Shown: positions 46,776 to 56,844, counted from the stretch's first letter. The stretch is 64,000 nt of DNA from UBA7332 sp051652645 (GCA_051652645.1 JBOFUP010000036.1:1-64000); one strand, 5' to 3'. Numbers and translations are program-made. Notes: generated by a model from the sequence alone, not told the origin.

Positions 46776-48098
46776 ATGTACTCAAACAAATCAGTTTTAA
46801 ATATCTCATATCCTATATTCTTAAGCCTTATAGCACAGAATGTAGTAAATATTACAGACACTGCATTTCTTGGTAGGGTTGGAGAGGTTGAGCTTGGAGC
46901 CTCAGCTATTGCTGGTGTATTATATATAGCCATATATATGTTAGCCTTTGGATTTAGTCAAGGTTCTCAAATACTTATTGGTCGTAGAAATGGTGAAAAA
47001 AACTACAATAGCATAGGTGAAATATTTATTCAGGGATCAATATTCCTAGCAATACTTGGAGTGGTGGTCTTTGCTACTGTTTACTCTTTTGGAGAAGCAG
47101 GATTACGAAGCTTTATGCAATCTACTGATATAGCAGATGCTGCCACTAAATTTCTAAACATACGTATTTTGGGTGTGCTATTCGTTTTCCCTAACGTTAT
47201 GTACAGAGCCTTCTTTGTTGGGATAACAAAGACGAAAATATTAACAATTAATGCCATAATAATGTCGGCTGTCAACATAGTATTAGACTATGCTCTCATA
47301 TTTGGCAATTTTGGACTCCCCAAGATGGGTATAGAAGGAGCTGCTCTAGCATCAGTCATATCAGAGGCTTCCTCCGCTATATTCTTCACTATCTATCTAT
47401 TAACAAGGGTTGATTGGAAGAAATATGGATTCTCTTTAGATATTAGAGTGAAACTCTCAGTTATACGAAGTATGTTAGATGTGTCAATATTCACTATGCT
47501 TCAGTCGTTCGTCTCACTTGCTACTTGGTTCCTTTTCTTTGCTTTTGTTGAGCAGCTTGGCGAAAGGCCATTAGCAATTTCAAATATAGTACGAAGCCTT
47601 TACATGCTATTCTTCATGCCTGTGATGGCTCTGGGTGCTACGGCAAACACGATGGTTAGCAATGCTATTGGCTCAGGTGATGAAGACCAAGTATTACCTA
47701 TTACATATCGAATCATCAGGGTCTCATTCTATATTCTCATCCCAGCAATTATAATTCTCTCAATATTTCCTGAGTGGTTTATAAGAATATACACCTCAGA
47801 CTTAGGATTAATACAAGAGAGTATTGCTCCGCTTTGGGTATTGGCTTCATCAATACTATTTGGATCTGCTGGTAGCATATTCTTCAATTCAATATCTGGT
47901 ACGGGCAACACACGTTCAAGCCTATTCTTCGAAGTTATTACTCTTGTTGCATATGTTTCATACATGGCTTTTGTAGTACTATATCTTAGAAGTTCTGTCG
48001 CTATCTGCTGGACTACTGAAATAGTTTACTGGTTCTTCCTGGTCATTATATGTTGGCCTTACCTTATAAGCGGAAAGTGGCGTGGACGTAAGATATAG
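46776..48098 (+). CDS. MATE family efflux transporter
   Basis: The 440 aa protein has about 12 membrane helices in two similar halves. It shows MATE features: NITDTAFLGRVGEVELGASAIAG near 23-45 and GFSQGSQILIGRRNGE near 61-76. MATE proteins export drugs or metabolites using Na+ or H+ gradients from the inner membrane. The substrate is unknown. It is a single gene between the panD terminator and the DUF2807 gene. Confidence 0.9.
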   Translation: MYSNKSVLNISYPIFLSLIAQNVVNITDTAFLGRVGEVELGASAIAGVLYIAIYMLAFGFSQGSQILIGRRNGEKNYNSIGEIFIQGSIFLAILGVVVFATVYSFGEAGLRSFMQSTDIADAATKFLNIRILGVLFVFPNVMYRAFFVGITKTKILTINAIIMSAVNIVLDYALIFGNFGLPKMGIEGAALASVISEASSAIFFTIYLLTRVDWKKYGFSLDIRVKLSVIRSMLDVSIFTMLQSFVSLATWFLFFAFVEQLGERPLAISNIVRSLYMLFFMPVMALGATANTMVSNAIGSGDEDQVLPITYRIIRVSFYILIPAIIILSIFPEWFIRIYTSDLGLIQESIAPLWVLASSILFGSAGSIFFNSISGTGNTRSSLFFEVITLVAYVSYMAFVVLYLRSSVAICWTTEIVYWFFLVIICWPYLISGKWRGRKI

Positions 48099-48203
48099 TG
48101 ATAACTAGTTATATGAATACTATTTAGAATCGACTACATTACTTATCAAACTTTTTGCTATCTTTCGGCCGAAATAGAAACACTAAACAAAACATAATAA
48201 GAT

Positions 48204-48944
48204 ATGAAAATGAGAATTGCATTGTGCCTTGCACTAATAACTGTTGGCATATCATCACTATCTGCTCAATTTGGCAAAAAGCCAGTTGGCAACAACAACT
48301 ATGTAACAATAACAAAGAACGTCGAGGACTTCACTAAGTTAACGGTTTGGCCAAAGGTAAATGTTTATCACAAAGTAAATCCAGACTCAGTGGGACAAGT
48401 TAGAATCCATGGTGAGGAAAACATTATACACCTACTGGATTTCACGGTCAACAAAGGGAAGATGAACATAGCTTTCATAAACAATATGTCTGTTGACTTC
48501 GGTTTCATCACTATCAACATATACTCCTCTGACCTCACTGAGGCCGAAGTTGCGGGTGAGGGGGTATTGGAACTTAAAAGTCAAATAGCAAATCCAGAAA
48601 TTAAACTCATAGTTGGAGGAAATGGACAGATTGATGCAAAGAACCTCAACGCTGGTGTTGTTAAAGCTCATATAGCTGGCGGTGGGGACATCAAGATGGC
48701 TGGAAAAACTGGCTTTGCATCATACACTGTAAATGGTAGTGGTGAGATAAGAGGTCGTGATCTTGTTGCAGAAGAGGTTAATTGCAACTCCACTGGAACT
48801 GGCGACATTCTTTGTAATGCTGAGAAGTTGATTAAAGCTAGGCTTATTGGAACAGGAAATGTATACTACGATGGCGATCCTATAATAAAGAAGACAGTTA
48901 TCGGTAAAGGTAAAATCATCAAACAAGATGCAGCTACGAAGTAA
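48204..48944 (+). CDS. Secreted DUF2807 (head GIN domain) protein
   Basis: The 246 aa protein has a signal peptide (about 1-22, ending LSAQ). A right-handed beta-helix-like DUF2807 domain with regular Gly-Asp/Asn repeats follows (AGEGVLEL, VGGNGQIDA, AGGGDIKMAG, NGSGEIRG, TGTGDILC, IGTGNVYYDGDP). Such proteins in Bacteroidota are exported and described as possible adhesins; experimental function is scarce. A bidirectional hairpin follows. Confidence 0.87.
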   Translation: MKMRIALCLALITVGISSLSAQFGKKPVGNNNYVTITKNVEDFTKLTVWPKVNVYHKVNPDSVGQVRIHGEENIIHLLDFTVNKGKMNIAFINNMSVDFGFITINIYSSDLTEAEVAGEGVLELKSQIANPEIKLIVGGNGQIDAKNLNAGVVKAHIAGGGDIKMAGKTGFASYTVNGSGEIRGRDLVAEEVNCNSTGTGDILCNAEKLIKARLIGTGNVYYDGDPIIKKTVIGKGKIIKQDAATK

Positions 48945-48960
48945 GTTGGCTGATAAAATA

Positions 48961-49018
48961 AATATGAGAATAGGGATTCTAATCGAAAATAATCGATCAG
49001 AGTCCCTATTCTCATATT
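48961..49018. terminator. Bidirectional terminator
   Basis: A 16-bp perfect stem (48961-48976 with 49003-49018) with an additional inner pairing lies between converging genes. Confidence 0.85.
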
Positions 49019-49071
49019 ACATTTAGTCTGCTTTTCAATACGCGATAGATTGAACTAGCTAAGCTAAAGTA

Positions 49072-49983
49072 TTAGTTAGAAAAATATTCTATTATATCAT
49101 CAAGAGTGGCATCTTTTAATAGCACAACCTTATCACTATCTAGAAGATAAAGCGTAGGCATAGCCTTGAGATCATATATATGTTCTTCGAATAGTGTGCT
49201 ATTACACCCATTAATCCACTCTTTTGGATAATCTGTTGAACGCCACAGATCCAAGTCACTATCGGGATATACTGCAAACACTTTCAAGCTACTATTAGAT
49301 AAAAAAATCTGCTCTTCTGTTATCCGACTCTTTAGTATGTTACACTCCTCACAATCTGGATTATTGAAGAATAGAAGAGTAAATTGAGACTTTATACCAT
49401 AAAGAGAGCCTCTCGCACCACTAGGGCTAGCATATATAAAATTAGCAGCTCTTTCCCCCACTCTATTCTTCATTATCATGTGAAGTGTATATTTTGGTCT
49501 GATCTTTTGAACTTCATCCAAGTATTCACTTGATATCATCTCATTTAACACTGGAAGATATAACTCCTCATTGCGAAAAGGTGAGTTTAGGTCATATAGA
49601 TACTTCTCTGATAGATTGGCAAAGTGTATAAAGGTAGCAGAATCAACAGCTGCTCTTTTGATTAAATTTCCAATAGCAACCCTTGAGTTTTCAGCACTAT
49701 TAGCTTGTAATATCTCTAAGAAGTCGACAAATATCATCTCTGTTATATCAGTAGATCTATCAATTGAGGTGTCAGCAAAGTTAAAATTATCCCAATATCT
49801 GGAAGTAAGAATATTTATTCTCTCCTTTGGATCAGTAATCAAATCTGGTATTGAAGGTAACTCAAATGAGCTTATAGATTTAGATTCAATCTCCCTATTT
49901 GCTACTTGAGTAGTGGAATTACTAGCTTCTTTACAAGAGATAGTTAATAGTATTAATACAATAAAAGTGCTCCAATGATTCAT
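49072..49983 (-). CDS. Thioredoxin-fold lipoprotein with DUF5106-like N-terminal domain
   Basis: The 303 aa protein starts with a lipoprotein signal ending LTISC (Cys18). A helical domain of the DUF5106 type follows (about 40-175). A thioredoxin-like C-terminal domain spans about 180-303 with FFNNPDCEECNILK (CxxC variant near 214-217) and a cis-Pro-like AMPTLYLLD near 276. It may be a periplasmic thiol-disulfide protein anchored to the envelope. A longer frame begins at 50028, but the -7 box at 50026-50033 and the lipobox place the start at 49983. Confidence 0.82.
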   Translation of the reverse strand: MNHWSTFIVLILLTISCKEASNSTTQVANREIESKSISSFELPSIPDLITDPKERINILTSRYWDNFNFADTSIDRSTDITEMIFVDFLEILQANSAENSRVAIGNLIKRAAVDSATFIHFANLSEKYLYDLNSPFRNEELYLPVLNEMISSEYLDEVQKIRPKYTLHMIMKNRVGERAANFIYASPSGARGSLYGIKSQFTLLFFNNPDCEECNILKSRITEEQIFLSNSSLKVFAVYPDSDLDLWRSTDYPKEWINGCNSTLFEEHIYDLKAMPTLYLLDSDKVVLLKDATLDDIIEYFSN

Positions 49984-50322
49984 TATTCCCAAATTATTAC
50001 TGCTAATCACAAATAAATAAGGTAACAAATATAGGAAAAAGAGTATTATTTATTACAACATTTAGAACCAGTCGTTCAGCAATAGTAGTATAAATAAGTA
50101 TATATTAGTTTATCAATAACAAATGGCAATCTTTCTAATTCTATTAAAGTACCCTTTCAAATAATTGGTAGAAAAAATAGCATCGTAAATTTTAAATAAT
50201 TAGTCGTAGGTTTTTATTGGTGTGATTAATTAGATTAAAGCATTTACAGACACCCATTTAGTTAAATAAGATTACCCCCCTATTGTGCTGTTTTTATCAT
50301 AATAACACATACATTTGCTTAC
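49984..50322. other. Interval after the susC remnant
   Basis: AT-rich, with a run of six C at about 50275. Apart from the promoter box at 50026-50033, I see no coding sequence and no trace of the missing SusC barrel. Confidence 0.6.
50026..50033 (-). promoter_or_regulatory. -7 promoter box for the thioredoxin-fold lipoprotein
   Basis: Minus-strand TATATTTG matches TAnnTTTG. A TTG lies 22 bases upstream. The leader would be about 35 bases. Confidence 0.5.
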
Positions 50323-50901
50323 TTAAATTTCAAAATTACCAGAAAGCACTGGCACTCTATCCACAACATATAATGGCTCATTAGAGGCATTTATTGACCC
50401 CATACCACGTATCCTGATCGATGATGGAGATCTTGGCATTGAGGAAGTGGAGCTTACCTGCACTCCTGCCATCTCTACTTGCAATCTCTGCTCTACCGAT
50501 ATAGTAGGTATATTACCCAAACGAGATGCACTGAGAGAACTAGCCGAGCCGGTAAATGTCCCTCTATTGTAACTGCCATATCCAGTCACAATAACGTCAC
50601 CAATTTCAACGGCATCATCCTCCATTATAACTAGCATACTATTACTAACAGCTAGCTTTTTATTCTTCATTCCCAAAAACTTAAACTCTAAAGTTTTACT
50701 ACTTGATGGAATAGTTATGGTAAAAAGACCATCCAAGTCTGTAACAACCCCTTGTCCGCTAGAGAGATCAACAACAGTGACCCCCATAAGTGGTTGATCA
50801 TCCAACTTTGATTTAACCACACCCTTCACTTCTTGAGTCTGAGACCATAGTCCTAAATAGAAGAACAAAAGCCCTAATGTTATTAATAGTAATCGTTTCA
50901 T
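50323..50901 (-). pseudogene. Truncated SusC/RagA-type transporter (N-terminal remnant)
   Basis: The frame encodes 192 aa: a signal peptide (about 1-20, ending LWSQ), a carboxypeptidase-regulatory-like domain (about 22-95) and the first half of a plug domain (VIVTGYGSYNRGTF, SSIRIRGMGSINASNEPLYVV). It stops within the plug, after VLSGNFEI; normal SusC proteins exceed 900 aa and continue as a barrel. The highly conserved Gly of the VVDGVP block is Arg here. No SusD gene is adjacent. It is best read as the remnant of a deleted susC gene, lying downstream of the fucosidase on the same strand. Confidence 0.85.
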
Positions 50902-51047
50902 CCGTTATGATTTTGTTTTTACTCCAAATAATATTACCAATAGTATGCCACAAAGTACCACAGGAACACCACAAATACTCAAAATCACTATTTATGAACC
51001 AATTACACAAAAAGAAAGAAGTACTATATTCGGATAGTAGAGTGTAG

Positions 51048-51096
51048 ATAATTGGGGTGTATGTGTGGAAATATTCCACACATACACCCCAATTAT
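51048..51096 (-). terminator. Terminator-like palindrome after the fucosidase gene
   Basis: A perfect palindrome with arms of about 20 bp and a short loop lies 22 bases past the fucosidase stop. The T tract on the minus strand is weak. Confidence 0.65.
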
Positions 51097-51118
51097 ATAC
51101 ATATATTAATATGCTACA

Positions 51119-53179
51119 CTACTCTTTAAACTCAAAATCCAACTCTGATATACCAATCATAGGATCATTACCTACAGTTTTCAATGAAGAAAATCGGATA
51201 TACCTCCCTTGTGACCCTTGTGATAATTCAATCTCCTGCTCTATTGGATTGTTTACAATATTACCAAACTCACCTTTTGCTACAGGAGAACCCCAGTTTA
51301 TACCATCCTCTGAGACATAAATCTCATATTGTGAGACAATACCCCTTGCCCAACGGGCTTGATCTGGCGTCCATTTAAGTTTTAAAATCTCTTTTGACTC
51401 AACAAAGTCTATAACCACATCTTTGCTGTTTCTTGGAGAAATCCATGCTGTATTAATATTCTCATCAAATATAACTCTACCAGCTAGAGAATCCCCTACA
51501 ACTGCCCAACTCTCCTTTGTATGTTTAAACTCTCTTGATGCTAAATCACTCGTACTCTTGCCTGAAATTGCAATTGCATTAATACTTCCTAGCTGATTAT
51601 ACATAAACGGCTCTTTATATATCTTGCCTTTGCCTTTCGATGGTCTTTTCCCATCAGTAGTATAGATAATATCTGCATATTGATCTCCATTGCTTATTCT
51701 TACAAAACCATCCTTGTCTCGACGGATTGACGGAATAGCCTGAGCTACCGTTGCATTAAATATCTCTAGTGTTGAAAGCTCTATCTTTGTATGACTTTCC
51801 TCTAGTTTTACTCTGATAGCTTTAGCGCTTAACTCCGGATATCTTAGTATTCGCTTATAACCTATGGTTGTCTGGCTATCTATAATCTGCCACTTTTTAT
51901 CAATTAGAGCCTCGATGGTAAATCGTTTTACACTTTGACCATTCGTTATATTCTCACACAACATAATTCTGTTGAACTTAGTCTCTCGTGGGAACACTAC
52001 CTCAACGTACGATCCTGTATTCAACTCAATAAAGGTATTCATATCACCATCAATAAGGGGCTCTTTATCGATGCTCTTTCCGTCTAAGATAAGAGATATT
52101 TTATCTCCTATAAGATTAGAAGATAATTCCTTATTGTATTGATTATACCAATCAACTAGCCTAGCTGAATCGACCGGATGAACCAATCCATCCTTATTCG
52201 GAGGTATATTAAGTAATAATAAGCTATTACGCCCCACACTCTCATAATATATATCTACCATCTTTGAGAGTGACTTTAGTTTATGATCCTCTGAGAAATG
52301 ATAATACCATCCCGGTCTTATAGAGACATCTGTCTCGGATGGCATCCAAGTTGTACCGTCTACATGACCCCTGTTAAGTTGATGGCGAACAGCTTCGCCT
52401 TGTCTAAACTCCCCTATAGTGCTCCAATGCTCTTCTCCAGCAAACCCCTCTTCGTTGCCAACCCAACGAATATCAGCAATTGCACCTCCATGAATAATAC
52501 AATTAGGCTGCAATCGTTTTACGATAGATGATATCCTCTCCCAATCATAATAATCATCAGAGATATTTCGTGTGTGCAGAGAGTCTGTGCCATAGTAACC
52601 ACGCCCCCCATTGGCACCATCAAACCATATCTCAAATATATCTCCATAGTTAGTGAGCAACTCCTCTAATTGGCCGCATAGATAATCATTATACTCTGGC
52701 TTGCCATAATCAGGATGGTTACAATCCCATGGTGATAGATACAGCCCCATCTTTAGTCCTGCCTCTTTGCACGCATCACTAAACTCCTTGACCAAATCAC
52801 CATTACCTAATCTCCAAGGAGAGTTTTTTACACTATGCTCGGTGTATTCTGACGGCCATAAACAAAACCCATCATGATGTTTAGCTGTCAATATTACACC
52901 CTTCAATCCAGCTTGTTTACATGTAGCAACCCACTGTCTGCAATCTAATTTTGATGGATTGAATAACTTCGGAGACTCATTCCCATAGCCCCACTCCATA
53001 TCTGTGAATGTATTTATACTAAAGTGTATAAATGCGATAGTTTCCATCTTTTGCCACTCTAATTGTAGTTCAGAAGGCTTGGGTAATTCTTTCGCCTCAA
53101 GTACGGAAAAAGGAGATAATAGTGCAGATGTAATTACCCCAGCCTTAAGAAGCGAGGATAAACAATAGTTTCTTTTCAT
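51119..53179 (-). CDS. Secreted alpha-L-fucosidase (GH29) with C-terminal F5/8-type domains
   Basis: GH29 enzymes remove alpha-linked L-fucose with retention. The 686 aa protein has a signal peptide (about 1-29, ending LEAKE). The GH29 barrel covers about 35-340: AKHHDGFCLW near 98-107 and the nucleophile Asp in EIWFDGANGG near 186. Beyond it lie a discoidin (F5/8 type C)-like domain (about 350-470), a short chitobiase-like module (YTTDGKRPSKGKGKIY) and a second discoidin-like domain (about 540-686). The C-terminal modules suggest glycan binding. Likely substrates are fucosylated host or plant glycans. Confidence 0.92.
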   Translation of the reverse strand: MKRNYCLSSLLKAGVITSALLSPFSVLEAKELPKPSELQLEWQKMETIAFIHFSINTFTDMEWGYGNESPKLFNPSKLDCRQWVATCKQAGLKGVILTAKHHDGFCLWPSEYTEHSVKNSPWRLGNGDLVKEFSDACKEAGLKMGLYLSPWDCNHPDYGKPEYNDYLCGQLEELLTNYGDIFEIWFDGANGGRGYYGTDSLHTRNISDDYYDWERISSIVKRLQPNCIIHGGAIADIRWVGNEEGFAGEEHWSTIGEFRQGEAVRHQLNRGHVDGTTWMPSETDVSIRPGWYYHFSEDHKLKSLSKMVDIYYESVGRNSLLLLNIPPNKDGLVHPVDSARLVDWYNQYNKELSSNLIGDKISLILDGKSIDKEPLIDGDMNTFIELNTGSYVEVVFPRETKFNRIMLCENITNGQSVKRFTIEALIDKKWQIIDSQTTIGYKRILRYPELSAKAIRVKLEESHTKIELSTLEIFNATVAQAIPSIRRDKDGFVRISNGDQYADIIYTTDGKRPSKGKGKIYKEPFMYNQLGSINAIAISGKSTSDLASREFKHTKESWAVVGDSLAGRVIFDENINTAWISPRNSKDVVIDFVESKEILKLKWTPDQARWARGIVSQYEIYVSEDGINWGSPVAKGEFGNIVNNPIEQEIELSQGSQGRYIRFSSLKTVGNDPMIGISELDFEFKE

Positions 53180-53388
53180 TGGGTTTTGATTTAGTTGTAT
53201 TTTCTACAGTTTTAAATTCAGGTTATGCATTTAACTATCTAAGTTTATTATCAATTCAAGTTGACATTTACATTTCTCATCATGCGAATATAGTAATGAT
53301 AATCTACTACTAACGAATTTAATTTATCATAAAGACACATTAGCCACACACTTTATGAAAAATAAACACCTCCGTGAGAGAATATTTA

Positions 53389-53396
53389 TAACTTTG
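53389..53396 (+). promoter_or_regulatory. Possible -7 box of the sulfonation operon
   Basis: TAACTTTG fits TAnnTTTG; it is the best box upstream of cysQ but is 224 bases from the ATG and lacks a TTTG at -33. Confidence 0.4.
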
Positions 53397-53460
53397 CAAT
53401 GTTTGATTAATGATCAGTATACACTTAAATACAACTTAATCAAGTAACAAACAAAAGATT

Positions 53461-53481
53461 ATGAAATATCTTCACACATAA
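53461..53481 (+). other. Six-codon open frame in the leader (MKYLHT)
   Basis: ATG AAA TAT then a stop after six codons. It repeats ATTATGAAATAT, the sequence at the true cysQ start (MKYLLT), 159 bases upstream of it. It may be a leader peptide or a remnant of a duplicated gene start; chance is possible. Confidence 0.25.
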
Positions 53482-53619
53482 ACTAACTTAATAGAGTTAC
53501 AGACATGTAGATATCATACCCAATAGTTATAAAAAGTGTAACATACACTTGTGGTTTTTATCATATTGACAAGCGCGTCTTATAACTAACTGGTAGTTCA
53601 TGTAACACATCAATGCATT

Positions 53620-54408
53620 ATGAAATATTTATTAACCCTAGCGATTACTGCTGCCATAAATGCTGGAGCAGAGATAATGAAAATATATAACGACCCAACT
53701 TCTGATTTTGAGGTCGAGATAAAGAGTGATAACTCCCCACTTACAATTGCAGACAAGAGAAGTAATGATGTGATTACATCATTACTAAAAGAGTCTAATA
53801 TTCCTATATTAAGTGAGGAGATTAAGCAGGCTCCTTTCTCTGAACGTAAAGATTGGGATACCCTTTGGGTTGTTGATCCGATAGATGGTACAAAAGAGTT
53901 CATTAAAAAGAATGGGGAATTCACTGTTAATATAGCATTAGTAAGAAATCATACCCCTATCATTGGTGTTGTTTATCTTCCCGCAAAAGGGCTACTCTAT
54001 TTTGCTCAAGAAGAATTAGGGGCCTTCAAAATAAGAACTAGTAGCTCGGATATGGAAAATATCTTATTGAACTCAATAAAATTACCTATTGAGCGTTCAC
54101 AAAAAATATATCGAGTAGTAGCCTCAAGATCTCACAGCAACGAAGAGACGAATACTTTCATAGAGAATCTAAGAAAAACACACGGCAATGTAGAGCTTGT
54201 AAGCAGTGGTAGTTCAATTAAAATATGTCTGGTTGCTGAGGGAAGTGCAGACATATACCCAAGATTTGGTCCTACTATGGAGTGGGATACTGCGGCTGGA
54301 CATGCAATTGCACTGTATGCAGGCAAAGAACTAGTTGATGCCTATTCAAATAAACCTTTACTTTACAATAAAGAGAATCTTCTAAATACTTATTTTATTG
54401 TAAAGTAA
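53620..54408 (+). CDS. cysQ: 3'(2'),5'-bisphosphate nucleotidase CysQ
   Basis: CysQ removes the 3'-phosphate from PAP (and PAPS), preventing build-up of the by-product of sulfotransferase reactions. The 262 aa protein has the inositol-phosphatase fold with ILSEE near 66-70, the metal-binding WVVDPIDGTKEFIK near 86-99 and EWDTAAGHAI near 225-234. As first gene of an operon with PAPS synthesis and a sulfotransferase, its role fits well. It lies 15 bases before the permease gene. Confidence 0.93.
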   Translation: MKYLLTLAITAAINAGAEIMKIYNDPTSDFEVEIKSDNSPLTIADKRSNDVITSLLKESNIPILSEEIKQAPFSERKDWDTLWVVDPIDGTKEFIKKNGEFTVNIALVRNHTPIIGVVYLPAKGLLYFAQEELGAFKIRTSSSDMENILLNSIKLPIERSQKIYRVVASRSHSNEETNTFIENLRKTHGNVELVSSGSSIKICLVAEGSADIYPRFGPTMEWDTAAGHAIALYAGKELVDAYSNKPLLYNKENLLNTYFIVK

Positions 54409-54423
54409 TATCTATTTAATCAT

Positions 54424-56229
54424 ATGACACTACAAGGAGTTCTTGTTCTTGTTCTAATCATTGTGATGATAGCCGTCTTAATGAAGGACAGAATGCGACC
54501 AGGGATAACACTATTCACTGTAGTAGTTATTATGCTTCTTTTTGGAATAATTGATTCTGAAGAAGCTCTCTCTGGCTTCAGTAATAGAGGGATGATAACC
54601 GTGGGCTTACTTTATCTCGTCAGCGAAGGTGTAAGTCGTAGTGGTGCTTTACGAAGAATAGCCTCAGTAATGTTCCCAACAAAAAGAGGATACGTCCCAC
54701 GTATGTTAACTAAAATGCTTGTACCAGTTGCTGGTTTATCTGCCTTTTTGAATAACACACCAATAGTAATAATCTTTGCTCCAATGTTTAAACAGTGGGC
54801 TGAAACCCTTGGAGTACCCTATAAAAAGATACTTATTCCTCTTTCATTTGCTACAATATTAGGAGGTATGTGTACTGTAATTGGTACCACAACAAATCTT
54901 GTTGTAGACGGACTTATGATCAGTGCAACAGGCAAAGGTCTAGCTCTCTTTGAGATTGGTAAAGTTGGTATTCCTATCGCAATAGTTGGATTGATATACC
55001 TATTATTCGTATCTCGATTCTTACTTCCTGGCTCATCAAAAGAGTCTAGAACAAAAATAGGAGTAATTAAGGAGTATTTCTATGATGTAACGGTTCCTAA
55101 CTCTAGTAGTTTCATAGGGATGAGTGTAACAAATGGAACACTCGAAGCATTACCTGATATGAATGTGCAATCAATTCACAGAGCAGGTAAGACAATTGAA
55201 ACTGATGATAGGGTATTATCAATAGAGAGTGGTGATCAGATAAGACTTTCGGGTACATCTCAAGGTATACATAGGATAGTTGCTACTCCTGGATTAATGC
55301 TAAATGCTTTAGATAATTGTGATGCTGATTTTAGAAAAAGAGCCACCAAACAGGTAGAATCTGTACTCGCTCCTCGTTTTCCTGGCATTGGTAGAACACT
55401 AGAGGAGTTTGATTTCTTTAGGCACTATGGTGCTATCGTAATGGCCATTCAAAGAAATGGTCATAGGATGACTGAAGGATTGAATAAAATAAAATTACAA
55501 GAGGGTGACAACTTAGTTCTCTTAACTGATAGTACATTTATTCAGACATGGGGTGATTCAAGCGTGTTCTATCTTCTTGCTGAAACAGGTGAGATAAGGC
55601 AAAGCAACTCGCAGAAAAAACGCATATTTGTGTTACTTATTACTCTACTGATGGTTCTTGGTGCTGCTATAGGTGACAAACTTGACCTTCCATGGGGATT
55701 CAAAGCTGATATGCTATCTATGGCTGCTATTACAGTTGTCGTTATGGCGTGGACAAACATTTTCCCAGCTAAGAAATATACAAAGTTTATAAGTTGGGAC
55801 ATACTCATAACTATAGCTTGTGCACTAGCTATAAGTAAAGGAATGATAAACTCTGGGTTAGCAGGAGTTATTGCAAAACACACCATAGGTAATGTCTATC
55901 AATTTGGACCACACGCTGTTCTTGCAATCTTGTTCTTGATTACCTGCATGTTCACTGAGATAATAACGAATAATGCAGCTGCTGCTCTTGCATTCCCCAT
56001 TGCACTTGAAGCCTCTAACCAGTTTGGAGTAGACCCTCTGCCATTCTTCATTACTATATGTATTGCGGCATCTGCTAGTTTCCTTACCCCTTTTGGGTAT
56101 CAGACTAACCTTATAATCCAAGGTATTGGAGACTATAAATTTACTGACTTTATAAAATGTGGGCTTCCACTTTCTATTTTGACCTTTATAATGACTGTTA
56201 TACTTGTGCCATTAATCTGGCCATTCTAA
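54424..56229 (+). CDS. SLC13/DASS-type permease with RCK-C domains, probable sulfate importer
   Basis: The 601 aa protein has membrane helices at about 3-200 and 400-600, separated by a soluble region of two TrkA-C (RCK-C) domains (about 215-385). It shows family blocks NNTPIVIIFAP near 113-123 and GTTTNLVVDG near 154-163, then ITNNAAAALAFPIALE near 516 and TPFGYQTNL near 556. This layout occurs in sulfate permeases of the SAC1/SLT type. Placement in the PAPS operon supports sulfate as substrate. Spacing to cysC is 12 bases. Confidence 0.85.
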   Translation: MTLQGVLVLVLIIVMIAVLMKDRMRPGITLFTVVVIMLLFGIIDSEEALSGFSNRGMITVGLLYLVSEGVSRSGALRRIASVMFPTKRGYVPRMLTKMLVPVAGLSAFLNNTPIVIIFAPMFKQWAETLGVPYKKILIPLSFATILGGMCTVIGTTTNLVVDGLMISATGKGLALFEIGKVGIPIAIVGLIYLLFVSRFLLPGSSKESRTKIGVIKEYFYDVTVPNSSSFIGMSVTNGTLEALPDMNVQSIHRAGKTIETDDRVLSIESGDQIRLSGTSQGIHRIVATPGLMLNALDNCDADFRKRATKQVESVLAPRFPGIGRTLEEFDFFRHYGAIVMAIQRNGHRMTEGLNKIKLQEGDNLVLLTDSTFIQTWGDSSVFYLLAETGEIRQSNSQKKRIFVLLITLLMVLGAAIGDKLDLPWGFKADMLSMAAITVVVMAWTNIFPAKKYTKFISWDILITIACALAISKGMINSGLAGVIAKHTIGNVYQFGPHAVLAILFLITCMFTEIITNNAAAALAFPIALEASNQFGVDPLPFFITICIAASASFLTPFGYQTNLIIQGIGDYKFTDFIKCGLPLSILTFIMTVILVPLIWPF

Positions 56230-56241
56230 CGAAATAAAAAG

Positions 56242-56844
56242 ATGAAACATAATAATATTTATCCCATTTTCGATGTTATGCTCAATCGTGACAATCGTGA
56301 GGAGCTCCTTAAACAAAAATCTAAGGTGATATGGTTTACAGGGTTATCCGGTTCTGGCAAGAGCACGTTAGCTGTAGCATTAGAGAAATATCTATACGAT
56401 AATAAACATATATCCTACCTTCTAGATGGTGACAATGTAAGGAGTGGTATCAATAACAACCTTAGCTTCTCTGATGAGGATAGAGTAGAAAATATTCGTA
56501 GAGTTGCTGAGGTATCTAAACTATTTGTTGACTGTGGGGTTATCGTTATAGCTGCATTCATAAGCCCAACAAATGATATCCGCAAGTTGGCCGAAGAGAT
56601 TATTGGAAAAGAGAACTTCATTGAAGTATTCGTAAGCACTCCATTAGAAGTATGTGAGGATAGAGATGTAAAAGGGCTTTACGCAAAGGCTAGACGTGGT
56701 GAGATAAAAAACTTCACAGGTATTTCAGCACCCTTCGAAGCTCCATTAAACCCATCTATATCTATTGACACATCATTAAACTCTCTAGAAGAGTCTCTAA
56801 ACACCCTTCTAGAGACAATTATTCCTCAAATAAAAAGAGGCTAA
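56242..56844 (+). CDS. cysC: Adenylylsulfate kinase (stand-alone, intact)
   Basis: CysC phosphorylates APS to PAPS. The 200 aa protein has a canonical P-loop GLSGSGKSTLA near 34-44 and LDGDNVRSGINNNL near 60-73. FISP with the conserved Ser near 107 and the full lid region KGLYAKARRGEIKNFTGI near 142-159 follow. It is complete, in contrast to the second kinase-like domain fused to CysN in the same operon. Confidence 0.95.
   Translation: MKHNNIYPIFDVMLNRDNREELLKQKSKVIWFTGLSGSGKSTLAVALEKYLYDNKHISYLLDGDNVRSGINNNLSFSDEDRVENIRRVAEVSKLFVDCGVIVIAAFISPTNDIRKLAEEIIGKENFIEVFVSTPLEVCEDRDVKGLYAKARRGEIKNFTGISAPFEAPLNPSISIDTSLNSLEESLNTLLETIIPQIKRG

Larger units (their letters stand above)
53180..53619. other. 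Divergent intergenic region; possible long leader of the sulfonation operon
   Basis: No full-size gene. It holds a consensus -7 box (53389-53396) followed by about 220 bases before cysQ. Within this leader are a six-codon frame (53461-53481) and a small hairpin with a T-rich tail (53534-53558). The fucosidase promoter was not located. Confidence 0.6.
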
